From NCBI GenBank assembly GCA_946892665.1, contig CAMPOT010000001.1:1426001-1490000 (forward strand): 64,000 nucleotides of DNA, written 5' to 3'. Position 1 is the first letter of the stretch. Every line of letters starts with the position of its first letter. The translations under genes and the position numbers were made by a program. The notes beneath the pieces are model-generated. The model did no database searches and had not been told where the DNA came from. It was given only the letters and a program-made list of their open reading frames with translations. Below are positions 1 through 7,851 of the stretch, one piece after another. This DNA comes from Chryseobacterium sp. Marseille-Q5410. GTDB taxonomy: Bacteria; Bacteroidota; Bacteroidia; Flavobacteriales; Weeksellaceae.

Positions 1-371
1 CCGTTGGATAGTATAATTTCTTCCGCACCGATGACGGAGTTATAACGCGCGATTTGTTCAAAAGTTTTTTCGGTGATTTGTATTTGCGGAGCTTTGCATT
101 CCACCAGAATTTTCGGAGTGGTTTTTTCGGTGACCAAAAGATCAATTCTCTTCGTAGTACCGTTGAGTTCCAGCTTTTTTTCGAGAATCAGTGAGGAAAG
201 ATTTCTGTCTTTTTTTAAATGAAAATAATGTACCCAATGTTGCCGAACCCACTCTTCCGGCGTGAGCAAAAGCCAGATTTTCCGTACAGAATCATAAATA
301 AAAAACTTATCTTTGTCTCTCTTGATTTGAAAATCAAAAGTATCCTCAAAATTCAGTTTCGGAAGTTGCAT
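1..371 (-). CDS. HsdR N-terminal-like PD-(D/E)xK nuclease-domain protein (partial, 3' end outside window)
   Basis: The reading frame opens at the ATG complementary to 369-371 and runs off the left edge, so about 123 residues are visible. The translation contains a KRIDLLV stretch followed by ILVECKAP. This D...ExK spacing is what is expected for the PD-(D/E)xK nuclease fold of the N-terminal domain of type I restriction R subunits. Stand-alone proteins of this type (about 150 residues) are common in Bacteroidota and are usually not part of a restriction operon. Its start lies only 2 bp from the divergent holA start. A substrate or biological role is not evident. The family is likely; the function is unknown. 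Confidence 0.7.
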   Translation of the reverse strand, partial: MQLPKLNFEDTFDFQIKRDKDKFFIYDSVRKIWLLLTPEEWVRQHWVHYFHLKKDRNLSSLILEKKLELNGTTKRIDLLVTEKTTPKILVECKAPQIQITEKTFEQIARYNSVIGAEEIILSN

Positions 372-373
372 TT

Positions 374-1411
374 ATGAAAGAATTAGATTTAATCCTCAAA
401 AGTATTAAAAATAAAGAGTTTTTACCGATTTATTTTTTCCATGGTGAAGAACCTTTTTTTATAGATGCAGCAGTGAAATCTTTCGAAAACGATGTTTTGG
501 AAGAGGATGAAAAAGCTTTCAACCAAACCGTGGTTTACGGTAAAGACACCACGTTCAGCGAGGTGCTTTCTTTGGCGCGACAATTCCCGATGATGGGCGA
601 TAAACAGGTGATTATCCTTAAAGAAGCCCAGGAAATTCGATTAACCGAAAAAGAATCGGATGCGTTGAAAATCTATGTCGAAAATCCTGTGGAATCCACT
701 CTTTTGGTAATTGCACATAAACATAAAAAAGTGGATACTAGAAAGAGTTTTGCCAAAACACTCACGAAAAACAAAATGCTTTTCCTTAGTGATAAAATTC
801 GTGACTACGATGTTCCAAAATGGATCGAACAGCAGTTGAAGAACTTGAAATTTCAGGCAAAACCCAATATTCCAGCGATGCTTTCAGAGTATCTCGGGAC
901 CGATCTATCGCGGATTTCAAACGAGTTGAATAAACTCAAAATGATTTTGAAAGAAGGTGAAATTCTCGATGAAAAAGCCATTGAAACCCATATCGGAATC
1001 AGCAAAGATTTTAATGTTTTCGAACTCATCAAAGCTTTAGGAAAAAAAGATGAAGCTAGGGCATTGCGGATTGCTTATTTTATAGGAAAATCTCCCAAAA
1101 ATAATTCCTTTATGATGATGATGGCAAATCTCTATAATTTCTTTTCCAACCTTATCATTTATCATACTTTGGAAGGACAATCGCCTCAAATACAAGCCAC
1201 CACATTACGCGTGCATCCTTATTTTATTAACGATTATAAGGAAGCAGCTCGGTTTTATAATTTGAAACACTGCACCAGAATTATCTCAATTCTTCGAGAA
1301 TTCGATCTTAAAAGTAAAGGGCTCGGAGCGATCAATATGGAGGATGGAGAATTGTTGATAGAAATGGTGTACAAAATTTTAAAAGTAGATCAATTGAAAG
1401 TGAAACTATGA
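374..1411 (+). CDS. holA: DNA polymerase III delta subunit
   Basis: A 345-residue protein of the usual HolA length. It opens with the family's N-terminal region: a degenerate P-loop-like HGEEPFFID near residue 25 and a long helical body ending in a collar-type domain. HolA is the 'wrench' subunit of the clamp loader that opens the beta clamp during chromosome replication, working with the gamma/tau subunit encoded further right (dnaX, 31760). The ATG at 374 is the first in frame and lies 2 bp from the divergent upstream gene, so its promoter must sit inside that gene. About 90 bp of AT-rich DNA separates it from trxB. Confidence 0.9.
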   Translation: MKELDLILKSIKNKEFLPIYFFHGEEPFFIDAAVKSFENDVLEEDEKAFNQTVVYGKDTTFSEVLSLARQFPMMGDKQVIILKEAQEIRLTEKESDALKIYVENPVESTLLVIAHKHKKVDTRKSFAKTLTKNKMLFLSDKIRDYDVPKWIEQQLKNLKFQAKPNIPAMLSEYLGTDLSRISNELNKLKMILKEGEILDEKAIETHIGISKDFNVFELIKALGKKDEARALRIAYFIGKSPKNNSFMMMMANLYNFFSNLIIYHTLEGQSPQIQATTLRVHPYFINDYKEAARFYNLKHCTRIISILREFDLKSKGLGAINMEDGELLIEMVYKILKVDQLKVKL

Positions 1412-1500
1412 TTTTCTATCATTGAAAAAAAATATCAAAATTAAACTTCAAGCCAAAATAAATACCGATTTTTGAACATTCAAAATTTTAAATTTAATTA

Positions 1501-2442
1501 ATGGAACAAAATATTTTAGATTGCGTTATCGTAGGTTCCGGACCTTCCGGATTTACTGCAGCGATTTACGCAGCAAGAGCCGACCTGAAACCCGAACTTT
1601 ACACCGGTCTTGAACCTGGCGGGCAATTGACCACCACTACTGAAGTTGATAATTTTCCGGGTTATCCCGATGGTGTTACAGGTCCACAAATGATGATGGA
1701 TTTGCAGAAACAAGCAGAAAGATTTGATACCAAAGTGAATTATGAATTGATCACCAAAGTTGAATTTTCTAAAGAAGAGGGTGGTGTTCATCGTTTATGG
1801 GCCGGAAATAAAGAAATCTTTGCTAAAACGGTGATCATTTCTACCGGTGCTACTGCGAAATATTTAGGTCTTGATGACGAGAAAAAATATTCCGGAGGTG
1901 GAGTTTCTGCCTGTGCAACCTGCGACGGATTTTTCTATAAAGGTAAAGATGTTGTGGTAGTAGGAGCAGGCGACACCGCGGCTGAAGAGGCAACATACCT
2001 GGCGAAACTAACCAATAAAGTAACCATGTTGGTGAGAAGAGATGAGTTCCGTGCTTCGAAAGCGATGATCCATCGGGTTCAAAATACACCCAATATTGAA
2101 GTGAAATTCAACCATGAATTAATCGGAATTGAAGGTGAAAATGCTTTGGTCGAAAGAGCAGTGGTGATCAATAATCAAAATCAGGAAATTTCAAAGATAG
2201 ACGTGCACGGAATTTTTATCGCAATCGGACACAAGCCGAATACCGATATTTTTGCAGGCCAAATCGATTTGGATGAAAACGGATACATTAAAACAGTTCC
2301 AGGTTCCACCTTGACCAATTTGCCAGGAGTTTTCGCAGCGGGCGATGTTCAGGATCACAGATATCGTCAGGCGATTACTGCAGCAGGAAGTGGTTGTATG
2401 GCTGCAATGGATGCAGAAAAATACTTGGCAGAACTAAATTAG
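1501..2442 (+). CDS. trxB: thioredoxin-disulfide reductase
   Basis: A 313-residue low-Mr thioredoxin reductase, a cytoplasmic flavoenzyme that passes electrons from NADPH to thioredoxin. Visible signatures: the N-terminal FAD Rossmann motif GSGPSG (residues 12-17), the redox-active CATC (Cys138, Cys141), the NADPH-binding GAGDTAAEE (about 155-163), and the C-terminal FAD contact GVFAAGDV. Length and domain order are normal. It stands alone, 55 bp before crcB, which may be co-transcribed since no terminator is evident between them. Confidence 0.95.
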   Translation: MEQNILDCVIVGSGPSGFTAAIYAARADLKPELYTGLEPGGQLTTTTEVDNFPGYPDGVTGPQMMMDLQKQAERFDTKVNYELITKVEFSKEEGGVHRLWAGNKEIFAKTVIISTGATAKYLGLDDEKKYSGGGVSACATCDGFFYKGKDVVVVGAGDTAAEEATYLAKLTNKVTMLVRRDEFRASKAMIHRVQNTPNIEVKFNHELIGIEGENALVERAVVINNQNQEISKIDVHGIFIAIGHKPNTDIFAGQIDLDENGYIKTVPGSTLTNLPGVFAAGDVQDHRYRQAITAAGSGCMAAMDAEKYLAELN

Positions 2443-2497
2443 AATTTGGCAAAAATTTACGTCTACAATCTAGAATCCAGACCATTTAGTCTAAATA

Positions 2498-2863
2498 ATG
2501 AAAAATGTTTTGTATATATTTATCGGTGGTGGTTTTGGAAGCGTTTTGCGTTTTCTGATGTCCAACTATACTCAGAAATTATGGAATATCAACACCTTTC
2601 CGATGGGAACTTTTGCGGTGAATATCATCGGATGTTTTCTGATGGGGATTTTGACTGCTTTTTTTATTAAGATAGACCATAATCTGAAGTTTCTATTGAT
2701 TACCGGATTTTGTGGGGGATTTACGACCTTCTCTACTTTTTCGGCAGAAAACATTTCCCTTTGGCAAAATGGCGAATATTTCATCCTTATTTTATATGTT
2801 GTTCTCAGTGTGATATTAGGTATGGGCGCGGTATATCTGGGACTGAATGTGGCGAGAAACTAA
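2498..2863 (+). CDS. crcB: fluoride channel Fluc/CrcB
   Basis: A 121-residue protein with four predicted membrane segments. Family signatures visible: GGGFGSVLRF near the N terminus, the conserved Asn in GTFAVNIIG, and GFCGGFTTFSTFS in the third segment, which carries the Phe residues and the central Na+ site region. Fluc proteins work as antiparallel dimers that export fluoride from the cytoplasm. No fluoride-riboswitch-like structure is obvious in the 55 bp upstream. Start chosen at the ATG at 2498, which gives the usual family length. Confidence 0.92.
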   Translation: MKNVLYIFIGGGFGSVLRFLMSNYTQKLWNINTFPMGTFAVNIIGCFLMGILTAFFIKIDHNLKFLLITGFCGGFTTFSTFSAENISLWQNGEYFILILYVVLSVILGMGAVYLGLNVARN

Positions 2864-2911
2864 ATTTTTCTCTTTGAGAATGAGTTTTTTACTGAATTTT
2901 TGCAAAAATAA

Positions 2912-2943
2912 TTTGCTCAGTTTATAAAAGCGCTTTATATTTG
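2912..2943 (+). promoter_or_regulatory. promoter of tRNA-Ser
   Basis: TTTG at 2912-2915 and TATATTTG at 2936-2943 (20-nt spacing) match the Bacteroidota sigma consensus TTTG / TAnnTTTG. The tRNA begins 31 nt downstream. Confidence 0.7.
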
Positions 2944-2973
2944 CACCACTGAGAATGAGAAATCATTTTTACT

Positions 2974-3058
2974 GGAGGAATGGCAGAGTGGTCGATTGCG
3001 GCAGTCTTGAAAACTGTTGACTGTAACAGGTCCCGGGGTTCGAATCCCTGTTCCTCCG
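2974..3058 (+). tRNA. tRNA-Ser (anticodon UGA)
   Basis: Acceptor arms GGAGGAA (2974-2980) and TTCCTCC (3051-3057) pair, followed by discriminator G. The anticodon loop CTTGAAA places TGA at 3008-3010. A long variable arm precedes the T loop TTCGAAT, as expected for a class II serine tRNA. It reads UCA and other UCN codons. CCA is not encoded. Its 3' end is the integration target of the 25.8-kb element to the right; integration restores the tRNA sequence. Confidence 0.97.
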
Positions 3059-3059
3059 C
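3045..3059. repeat. attL core: tRNA-Ser 3' end, 15-bp direct repeat
   Basis: tccctgttcctccgc occurs here, inside the tRNA 3' end, and again at 28877-28891, directly beyond the integrase gene. A tRNA 3'-end duplication next to a tyrosine integrase is the standard signature of site-specific integration. Confidence 0.85.
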
Positions 3060-3061
3060 GA

Positions 3062-3094
3062 AAATCCCTGTAAGTACCTTACTTACAGGGATTT
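3062..3094 (+). terminator. hairpin downstream of tRNA-Ser (element-borne terminator)
   Basis: A perfect 14-bp stem (3062-3075 with 3081-3094, loop ACCTT) is followed by GTATTTTT. It lies just inside the element, so it probably supplies a 3' end for the tRNA transcript after integration. The likely original tRNA terminator now lies beyond attR at 28917. Confidence 0.6.
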
Positions 3095-3102
3095 GTATTT
3101 TT

Positions 3103-3124
3103 AGGTGCTAAAATAGGTGCTAAT
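3103..3124. repeat. integrase arm-type repeat pair (left end)
   Basis: Two copies of aggtgcta (3103-3110 and 3115-3122), 12 bp apart. The 22-bp block recurs with one internal mismatch, in the same orientation, at 28740-28761 beside the integrase gene. In the circular form the two blocks would flank the core site, as arm-type integrase sites do. Confidence 0.6.
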
Positions 3125-3135
3125 AATATTTGCTA

Positions 3136-3555
3136 TCAAATTACCTTTTTATTTTTTTTGACTCCTTTTGCGGTTCTATATCCATTGCGGCGCAGCGTTT
3201 TCAGTGACAGGATTTGCTCGCGGTACTGTTCGGCGACGTTTTTCAGCAGGCTGATCTGCAGGAGGTACTTCTCGTAGAGGCTGCTCAGCACGTCGATCTC
3301 GGCGCGCAGTTCGTTTTTTAAGTCGGGGTCGAGGCTCGCCCTGTATGCGTTTTCGAAAATTTCCATCATTTTGCAGTGCTCGGAATGGATCACTGCCTTA
3401 GTGACGCGGGTGAGCGGTGCGGGAAGGCTTTCGGGTGTCTCAGCGGCGGCAGCTTCCATCTGCTGGCTGAAGGTCTTAAAGTCTGAGATGCTCCCTGTAA
3501 CTTCAGCTAAGGGCTCCGGGGCCGGGATTCGTATTTCTGTGGCTGGAGGATTCAA
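3136..3555 (-). CDS. hypothetical protein, helical, GC-rich
   Basis: A 139-residue soluble protein not recognised by family. Residues 1-50 are rich in Pro, Ala and Glu and probably disordered. Residues 55-125 look like one or two long amphipathic helices (AYRASLDPDLKNELRAEIDV, then a Leu/Ile/Gln-rich stretch), and the tail is basic (KGVKKNKK). Base composition is clearly more GC-rich than the adjacent core genes, so it belongs to the acquired cargo. It is the first gene inside attL and has no obvious partner. Confidence 0.55.
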   Translation of the reverse strand: MNPPATEIRIPAPEPLAEVTGSISDFKTFSQQMEAAAAETPESLPAPLTRVTKAVIHSEHCKMMEIFENAYRASLDPDLKNELRAEIDVLSSLYEKYLLQISLLKNVAEQYREQILSLKTLRRNGYRTAKGVKKNKKVI

Positions 3556-3655
3556 AATATTGCGGTTTTAAAGTTTACTGTTCTTATTTTCTTATTTCTT
3601 ATTCAGGGTGTGTAATGCCATTAATTCTTACATGAACTCTTGAAGTCTGCCGGTC

Positions 3656-4924
3656 TCATTTCCCGGTCTGCTGCAGTGCTTTTTGCAGAAGCGTTTCATG
3701 CTCACTTCCCAGGGGCAGAACCGGGAAGGCTGAGAACTCGTCAGCCTGTATGGCAGGCGCTATGCCCTTAGTGTATTCTCCCTCGCCCCTGATGTTGTAC
3801 ACTTTGTAAATCAGCGGGTGCAGTTCCCAGGAGATTTTTTTGGGCTGCCCTTCGTCCACAACCGGGAAGCCCGCCATATCCTTTCCCCGGGTGGTCTCGC
3901 CGATCTGCACCACGTTCAGGTAGGGCTTCAGGTTGTTGATGACGATCTCTGCCGCCGAGGCGGTACTTCTCGTGGTGAGGACGAAAACCCTGTTCAGTTT
4001 CAAATTATTAGCATGTAGCGTAGCGAACGCCGGTGCCGAAGGATCGAAGGCGATTTGCTCGGCAAAGGTCTGGTTTACGGTGCCGCCGTTTTTGTTGCCT
4101 ACATATTTGATGAACGGGCTTTCCGCCTTAATGCCCGCCGGAATCATCGCGCAGAGTGCCGCCGCCGAAGCTACGGAGCCGCCGAAGTTGTACCGCAGGT
4201 CGAGGATCAGCTCGCCAACGCCCGCAGCCTTTAGTTCGCCCATCTTCCCGGCGATGGCCGCCGACATGCCGTCGCGGAAGTCTGTGATATAGAGGTAGCC
4301 TGCCTTTATGCCGTTTCTTTCAAATACGGCCGCCTTTACCGGCTGCTCGAAGGTAAAGCCGTAATACACGCTGATTTTTTTTTCGCCCGCCACCATACCG
4401 TTTTCCCAATTGCCCACGGTGAGGTCGAGCCTGTTGAACCCGGCCATGGAGGCGGCGAGGCTTTCAGCATTGGAGGCACTTACCGCCGTACCGTTGATTT
4501 TAGTGATGAGCATCCCCCGCCTCAGCCCGGCACTGGCTGCCGGAGAATTGTCCAAAACCAGCTTCACCACAACAAAGGTTTGCCCGGCATAAGCGGCCAC
4601 CGCATAATCAAAGCCGTAAAATCCACGAACCGACCGGGGATAGGTTGCAGGATCCTTAGTGTTTACGGCAAAGGAGAAGCGGTCTTCCGGCGCGAGCAGG
4701 CTTTTGAAGAACTGCGGTGTTGGTACGGAATAGTCCGGATTTTTTGGGATCTGTGTATTCCAGTAGTAGTATTTCTGCATCTGGTTCTTTATCCACAGGT
4801 TTACCGACTCGGTGGTGCCTTCCGCAAATGTGGGGCGCAGCACTTCCTCCTCCGTGCGGCAGGAGAAGAGGATAAGCAGCAGCAGGGCTGCGAGCCAGGC
4901 TTTCAGGTTTTTTATGTTCATCAT
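3656..4924 (-). CDS. S41-family (C-terminal processing) serine protease lipoprotein
   Basis: From the start at 4924 (or 4921) the protein opens with a lipoprotein signal ending in LFSC, so it should be anchored to an outer or inner membrane facing the periplasm. An upstream in-frame extension to 4978 would bury this signal and is not used. A PDZ-like region (ASAGLRRGMLITKINGTAV) precedes the tail-specific protease domain. The nucleophile motif STASAAE and the downstream Lys in GETTRGKD fit the Ser-Lys catalytic pair of S41 peptidases. About 422 residues, normal for Bacteroidota members. GC-rich. The IS110 element ends roughly 60-90 bp upstream and may have displaced its native promoter. Confidence 0.85.
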   Translation of the reverse strand: MMNIKNLKAWLAALLLLILFSCRTEEEVLRPTFAEGTTESVNLWIKNQMQKYYYWNTQIPKNPDYSVPTPQFFKSLLAPEDRFSFAVNTKDPATYPRSVRGFYGFDYAVAAYAGQTFVVVKLVLDNSPAASAGLRRGMLITKINGTAVSASNAESLAASMAGFNRLDLTVGNWENGMVAGEKKISVYYGFTFEQPVKAAVFERNGIKAGYLYITDFRDGMSAAIAGKMGELKAAGVGELILDLRYNFGGSVASAAALCAMIPAGIKAESPFIKYVGNKNGGTVNQTFAEQIAFDPSAPAFATLHANNLKLNRVFVLTTRSTASAAEIVINNLKPYLNVVQIGETTRGKDMAGFPVVDEGQPKKISWELHPLIYKVYNIRGEGEYTKGIAPAIQADEFSAFPVLPLGSEHETLLQKALQQTGK

Positions 4925-5013
4925 CAAATTTCTTTGTGCAGTTGTTTTCTTAATATAAATCCGTCTGCGGTCTAACATATTCTATGACAAAAAGCAAACA
5001 AAAAGTGATAAAA

Positions 5014-6015
5014 TTACGCTGCAAATTTATGCAGGTTCACAAAGCTTGTTTCTCGCGCAATAACGGCAAAAATTCTGTACACCATTTTGCATTTAATATT
5101 GTTTAGAACCAGCATGGTGTGTTTTCCCTCTTCTTTTTTCCGGCGGTAATATGCTTTGAGTTCAGGATCATATTTTATTGCAGTGAGTGCGGCCATATGC
5201 AGTAGCGATTTCATCTTTTTATCCGCCAGATGGCTGACCCTGGTTTTCCCCTTGACGCTCGTTCCGGAGGTGTGTTCGAAGGGTGCGACTCCCGAATAAC
5301 AGGCAAATTTCCGTCCGTTTGTAAATGCTGTAAATCCTTTCGTGACCATCAAAAGATAGACTGAAGTGATCTCGCCAATTCCCGGAATGCTTTTTAAAAG
5401 TTGCTGTTGTTTGTAAAGAATTTCATCTTCGCGGATCAGGATTTTAATTCTGTCATCAAGCGCTGCAAGCTGCTTTTTGAGCTGTTTTACCGTTTGTCGG
5501 TTGATGGCTTTTACGCTGGTGAAAACTTTTTTGTTCAGGTACATTTCGTTTTCCATGGTTCTTTCGAACGACTTAATGGCGGCAATGGTTTTTTCGCGTT
5601 CGGCAAACACGATTTTGAGTTGCTGCAGGCTCAGTTCCGGAAGCGCAGAAAGTGCAATTTTATCAGTGTTTCGCCTGGCGTAATTTGCAATCTCTTTGGC
5701 GTCTACTTTGTCGCTTTTGCCGCGTGTAATTCCGAGAGAGCGTTTGATTTCCAGCGCAGGAACCTGAGCGTAATCAAGTTTGTTTTCGCTTAAAACCAAA
5801 GCGAGCAACGAGGAATAGATGCCGGTATTCTCGAAAACGAAAAGGGTCTCATTCATCTGGCAGCCGGCTTTTTTCAATGTTTTTAAAAACTTATCCACCG
5901 ATTTTTGCGTATTCAGTATCTGGCCCTGTTCGGGCTGTGGGTTCGGGGTAATCATGCAGTAATCCAGCGTTAATTTTGCTACATCGATTCCGATGAAATT
6001 TGTGTAATTTTTCAT
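5014..6015 (-). CDS. IS110-family transposase (DEDD recombinase)
   Basis: A 333-residue protein with both IS110 domains. The N-terminal RuvC-like domain has D11 (GIDVAK), E62 (VFENTG), D102 and D105 (SDKVDA). The C-terminal Transposase_20 domain has LLKSIPGIG at about 207-214 and GVAPFEHTSG at 242-251, whose Ser is the probable serine nucleophile. IS110 recombinases exchange DNA between element and target under guidance of an element-encoded bridge (seek) RNA. The gene appears intact. It sits between a protease gene and a repeat-rich spacer. Confidence 0.92.
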   Translation of the reverse strand: MKNYTNFIGIDVAKLTLDYCMITPNPQPEQGQILNTQKSVDKFLKTLKKAGCQMNETLFVFENTGIYSSLLALVLSENKLDYAQVPALEIKRSLGITRGKSDKVDAKEIANYARRNTDKIALSALPELSLQQLKIVFAEREKTIAAIKSFERTMENEMYLNKKVFTSVKAINRQTVKQLKKQLAALDDRIKILIREDEILYKQQQLLKSIPGIGEITSVYLLMVTKGFTAFTNGRKFACYSGVAPFEHTSGTSVKGKTRVSHLADKKMKSLLHMAALTAIKYDPELKAYYRRKKEEGKHTMLVLNNIKCKMVYRIFAVIARETSFVNLHKFAA

Positions 6016-6029
6016 AATTTAGTGGTGTT

Positions 6030-6190
6030 AAATTAATGTTGAATTGCTTTAAAATCTTTATTAGATCTGGGTAATCTGGTATTCTATCTAAAGCTTTTTC
6101 AACCTTTTAAAACAAGGCAGAGGACTAATATGTTAGATGAGGCTTTTAATCTCTAAGGGTATTGTTAGTTCACCTCTGTCTTGTTTATTT
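6030..6190 (-). ncRNA. candidate IS110 bridge RNA / seekRNA
   Basis: The 5' leader of the transposase holds two strong structures. A long imperfect stem pairs 6111-6128 with 6165-6185 (aacaaggcagaggactaa against a near-complement with a 3-nt bulge), enclosing a smaller stem-loop. A second hairpin pairs TTAGAT (6061-6066) with ATCTAA (6086-6091) around a 19-nt loop. Two looped stems in the left end of an IS110 element match the known layout of bridge RNAs, where one loop reads the target and one the donor. Boundaries and loop specificity are inferred. Confidence 0.45.
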
Positions 6191-6229
6191 TAAAGGTATT
6201 AATTTTATGGATGTAAAGTAAAGATGGTT

Positions 6230-6640
6230 TTGCTTTTTGGCTCGAGGTCCGGTTCTCCGCTGCCGGGATGCTTCGGCAGGCTCAGCATGGCATTCATTCA
6301 CTTGCTCACCATTCACTGTCACCCTGAGCTTGTCGAAGGGCACCATTCACTTGCTCACCATTCACTACTAAAAAGTGACGGTCATGAGATGCTTTTTATG
6401 CTCCCGCAGATGACGCTGATTTCGCAGATTTATCTGGTTGCTGCTGAGATGCTTCGACAAGCTCAGCATGACAGGGCGGGTGCCGGGTTCCTTCGCAAAG
6501 CTTCACTGCGTTCCGCAATGCTCAGGATGACAGAGTGCGTGGCTGGACGGGTGCTGGGATGCTTCCCCTGAAATCTTCCTTGCCCCGGCCCTAAAGGGTG
6601 GGAAAATTTCGGGCACCCTATGAAACAGGGTATTGCCTTC
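6230..6640. repeat. intergenic block of dispersed repeats
   Basis: No convincing gene. Several short repeats recur: tcaccctgagcttgtcgaag, gatgcttcgacaagctcagc, and atgctcaggatgacagagtg. Positions 6393-6480 match 8753-8840 with few differences, and ccctaaagggtgggaaaatt near 6590 recurs near 8670 and 9880. Apparent ORFs through this stretch are translations of the repeats. Confidence 0.75.
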
Positions 6641-6648
6641 GGCTTCGT

Positions 6649-6804
6649 TCAGGCAACGCCATGCAGGAGCAGAAAGGCCAGCAGGCAAATCAGCAGGGCC
6701 GTCATCAGCACCAGGCTTACGGTATCCGCCAGTGCCATTATTTTTTTACAGGATTCTGTTACTTCGTCGAAAGGTGTCCCGCCGCCGGGATGCTGTGTCG
6801 CCAT
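6649..6804 (-). CDS. small membrane protein (51 aa), hypothetical
   Basis: ATG complementary to 6802-6804, stop at 6649-6651. The product is a short polar head containing PFDEVTESCKK, then one hydrophobic segment (about residues 30-48: SLVLMTALLICLLAFLLL). It begins 12 bp after the stop of the lipoprotein gene at 6817, so the two may be co-transcribed. Coding status is suggested by position and the clean single-pass membrane pattern. No family is recognised. Confidence 0.45.
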   Translation of the reverse strand: MATQHPGGGTPFDEVTESCKKIMALADTVSLVLMTALLICLLAFLLLHGVA

Positions 6805-6816
6805 AGTTTACTTTAT

Positions 6817-7566
6817 TTACAGGTAATCCGCTACGTTGATATCGCCTTTTACCACTACCTTGCCGGCTTCGTCCTTCTCCTGCAGCACGATCATGCTGTA
6901 GCGCACGCCGTTTTTGAGCTCCACTGTGGTGTAGGGCGTGCTCTCACCTGCTTTGTAGAGGTCGAGGTACACAGCTGAACCCGTGAAGTTTCTGAAGACC
7001 TGTACATCCGTGAATGCAGTTTTACCGATTTTCTCGAAGACCACCGCCTTGCCTTTTTCGTCCAAAACTGCATCGCCATTGGCTTTTCTCAGCACGCCCC
7101 TCACTTCCGTAAGCCCGTTTTTGGAGAGCTCGCCCAGGTTCGGGAAGATGAACATAAAGCCCGTGCGCCCAAGGTTTACCGTTGGCTTGGTGACGGCCGC
7201 CTGCAGGAACAGCCCCGGCAGGTTGAAGAAGCTGATGGTTTTGAAGTCTTCGAGATTTTTATAGTTGATCACATATTTTGCGATCTCCTTTCCGTCGTCC
7301 TTGCGGTTCACGGTGAGGATGTCGGTCTCGCCCTCGTCCACCACGAACTGCACGTCCGCAGTGATGTTTCCGGCGTAGTAGGGCTTCTTGTTGATGAGCA
7401 CCGGCTCGCCGTTGAGGCGAAGCTGCAGGGAGTCCGGCTTGGAGTAGCCTTTTACCTGGATCTTAGCGGGTTTCTGTGCGATGTCGTAAGGCACGAGGGT
7501 TTCGTTGTTGCAGGCCGTTAGGGTGACTGCTGCGGCAGCCATAAGGCTGAATACTGTTGTTTTCAT
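6817..7566 (-). CDS. hypothetical lipoprotein
   Basis: A 249-residue protein with a clear lipoprotein signal (AAAAVTLTAC, Cys19), so probably attached to a membrane on the periplasmic or outer face. The rest reads as beta-rich, with alternating hydrophobic strands (IQVKGYSKPDSLQLRLNGEP; GVRYSMIVLQ). No enzyme motif or family is recognised. GC-rich like the S41 protease gene. A 51-residue membrane protein gene follows directly. Could be a surface-exposed adhesin-like or sensor protein; no function is assigned. Confidence 0.7.
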   Translation of the reverse strand: MKTTVFSLMAAAAVTLTACNNETLVPYDIAQKPAKIQVKGYSKPDSLQLRLNGEPVLINKKPYYAGNITADVQFVVDEGETDILTVNRKDDGKEIAKYVINYKNLEDFKTISFFNLPGLFLQAAVTKPTVNLGRTGFMFIFPNLGELSKNGLTEVRGVLRKANGDAVLDEKGKAVVFEKIGKTAFTDVQVFRNFTGSAVYLDLYKAGESTPYTTVELKNGVRYSMIVLQEKDEAGKVVVKGDINVADYL

Positions 7567-7795
7567 TTTGAATTCTGCTTTATTTATTTATTTTTTTCAA
7601 TTTTTTTTCAATTTTTTAATCCGTTATATCAAGGGAGCCCCGAAAAACTGAGATTTTATCTATAACGCAACGGCACTAATTTTTTTAGTTTCTGGCCGAT
7701 AACGTGCCTTCGGCTCCGCTCAGGCACCGGGTTCGAGATTCGAGGTTCTCCGCAACCACCCCGCCTGCGGCGGGCACCCCTCCAATGGAGGGGAA
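7567..7795. repeat. spacer with repeats left of TA cassette A
   Basis: No gene seen. The blocks 7703-7732 (cgtgccttcggctccgctca onward) and 7739-7803 (ttcgaggttctccgcaacca onward) recur at 8712-8741 and 8849-8915, just left of the next TA cassette. Confidence 0.6.
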
Positions 7796-7830
7796 TAAAA
7801 AAACGTGCAAACTTTTTTGGTTTACACGTT
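7796..7830 (-). terminator. terminator / left inverted end of TA cassette A
   Basis: On the minus strand AACGTGTAAAC pairs with GTTTGCACGTT and is followed by a T-run, a rho-independent terminator for the TA operon. The arm ttggtttacacg (7817-7828) is an inverted copy of cgtgtaaaccaa at 8464-8475 on the other side of the cassette. Confidence 0.75.
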
Positions 7831-7851
7831 GCTATTAAAATTTGGTAAAGG

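Larger units (their letters stand above)
4985..6200 (-). mobile_element. IS110-family insertion sequence (ends approximate)
   Basis: Comprises the DEDD transposase gene (5014-6015) and about 185 bp of structured non-coding leader to its right. IS110 elements lack long terminal inverted repeats and often make no target duplication, so the exact ends cannot be read from one copy; the coordinates are estimates. A long leader upstream of the transposase and almost nothing downstream is the layout of the IS110 subgroup, not IS1111. Confidence 0.7.

Noticed and set aside
2443-2497. Fluoride riboswitch before crcB
   Set aside because: The 55-bp gap is too short and shows no matching structure.
4925-4978. 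Upstream start for the S41 protease
   Set aside because: It would place 18 basic residues ahead of the lipoprotein signal peptide.
6224-6571. A plus-strand 115-codon ORF whose product contains CHPELVEG
   Set aside because: It is a translation of dispersed intergenic repeats (tgagcttgtcgaag family) found in several frames here; no start signal or family.
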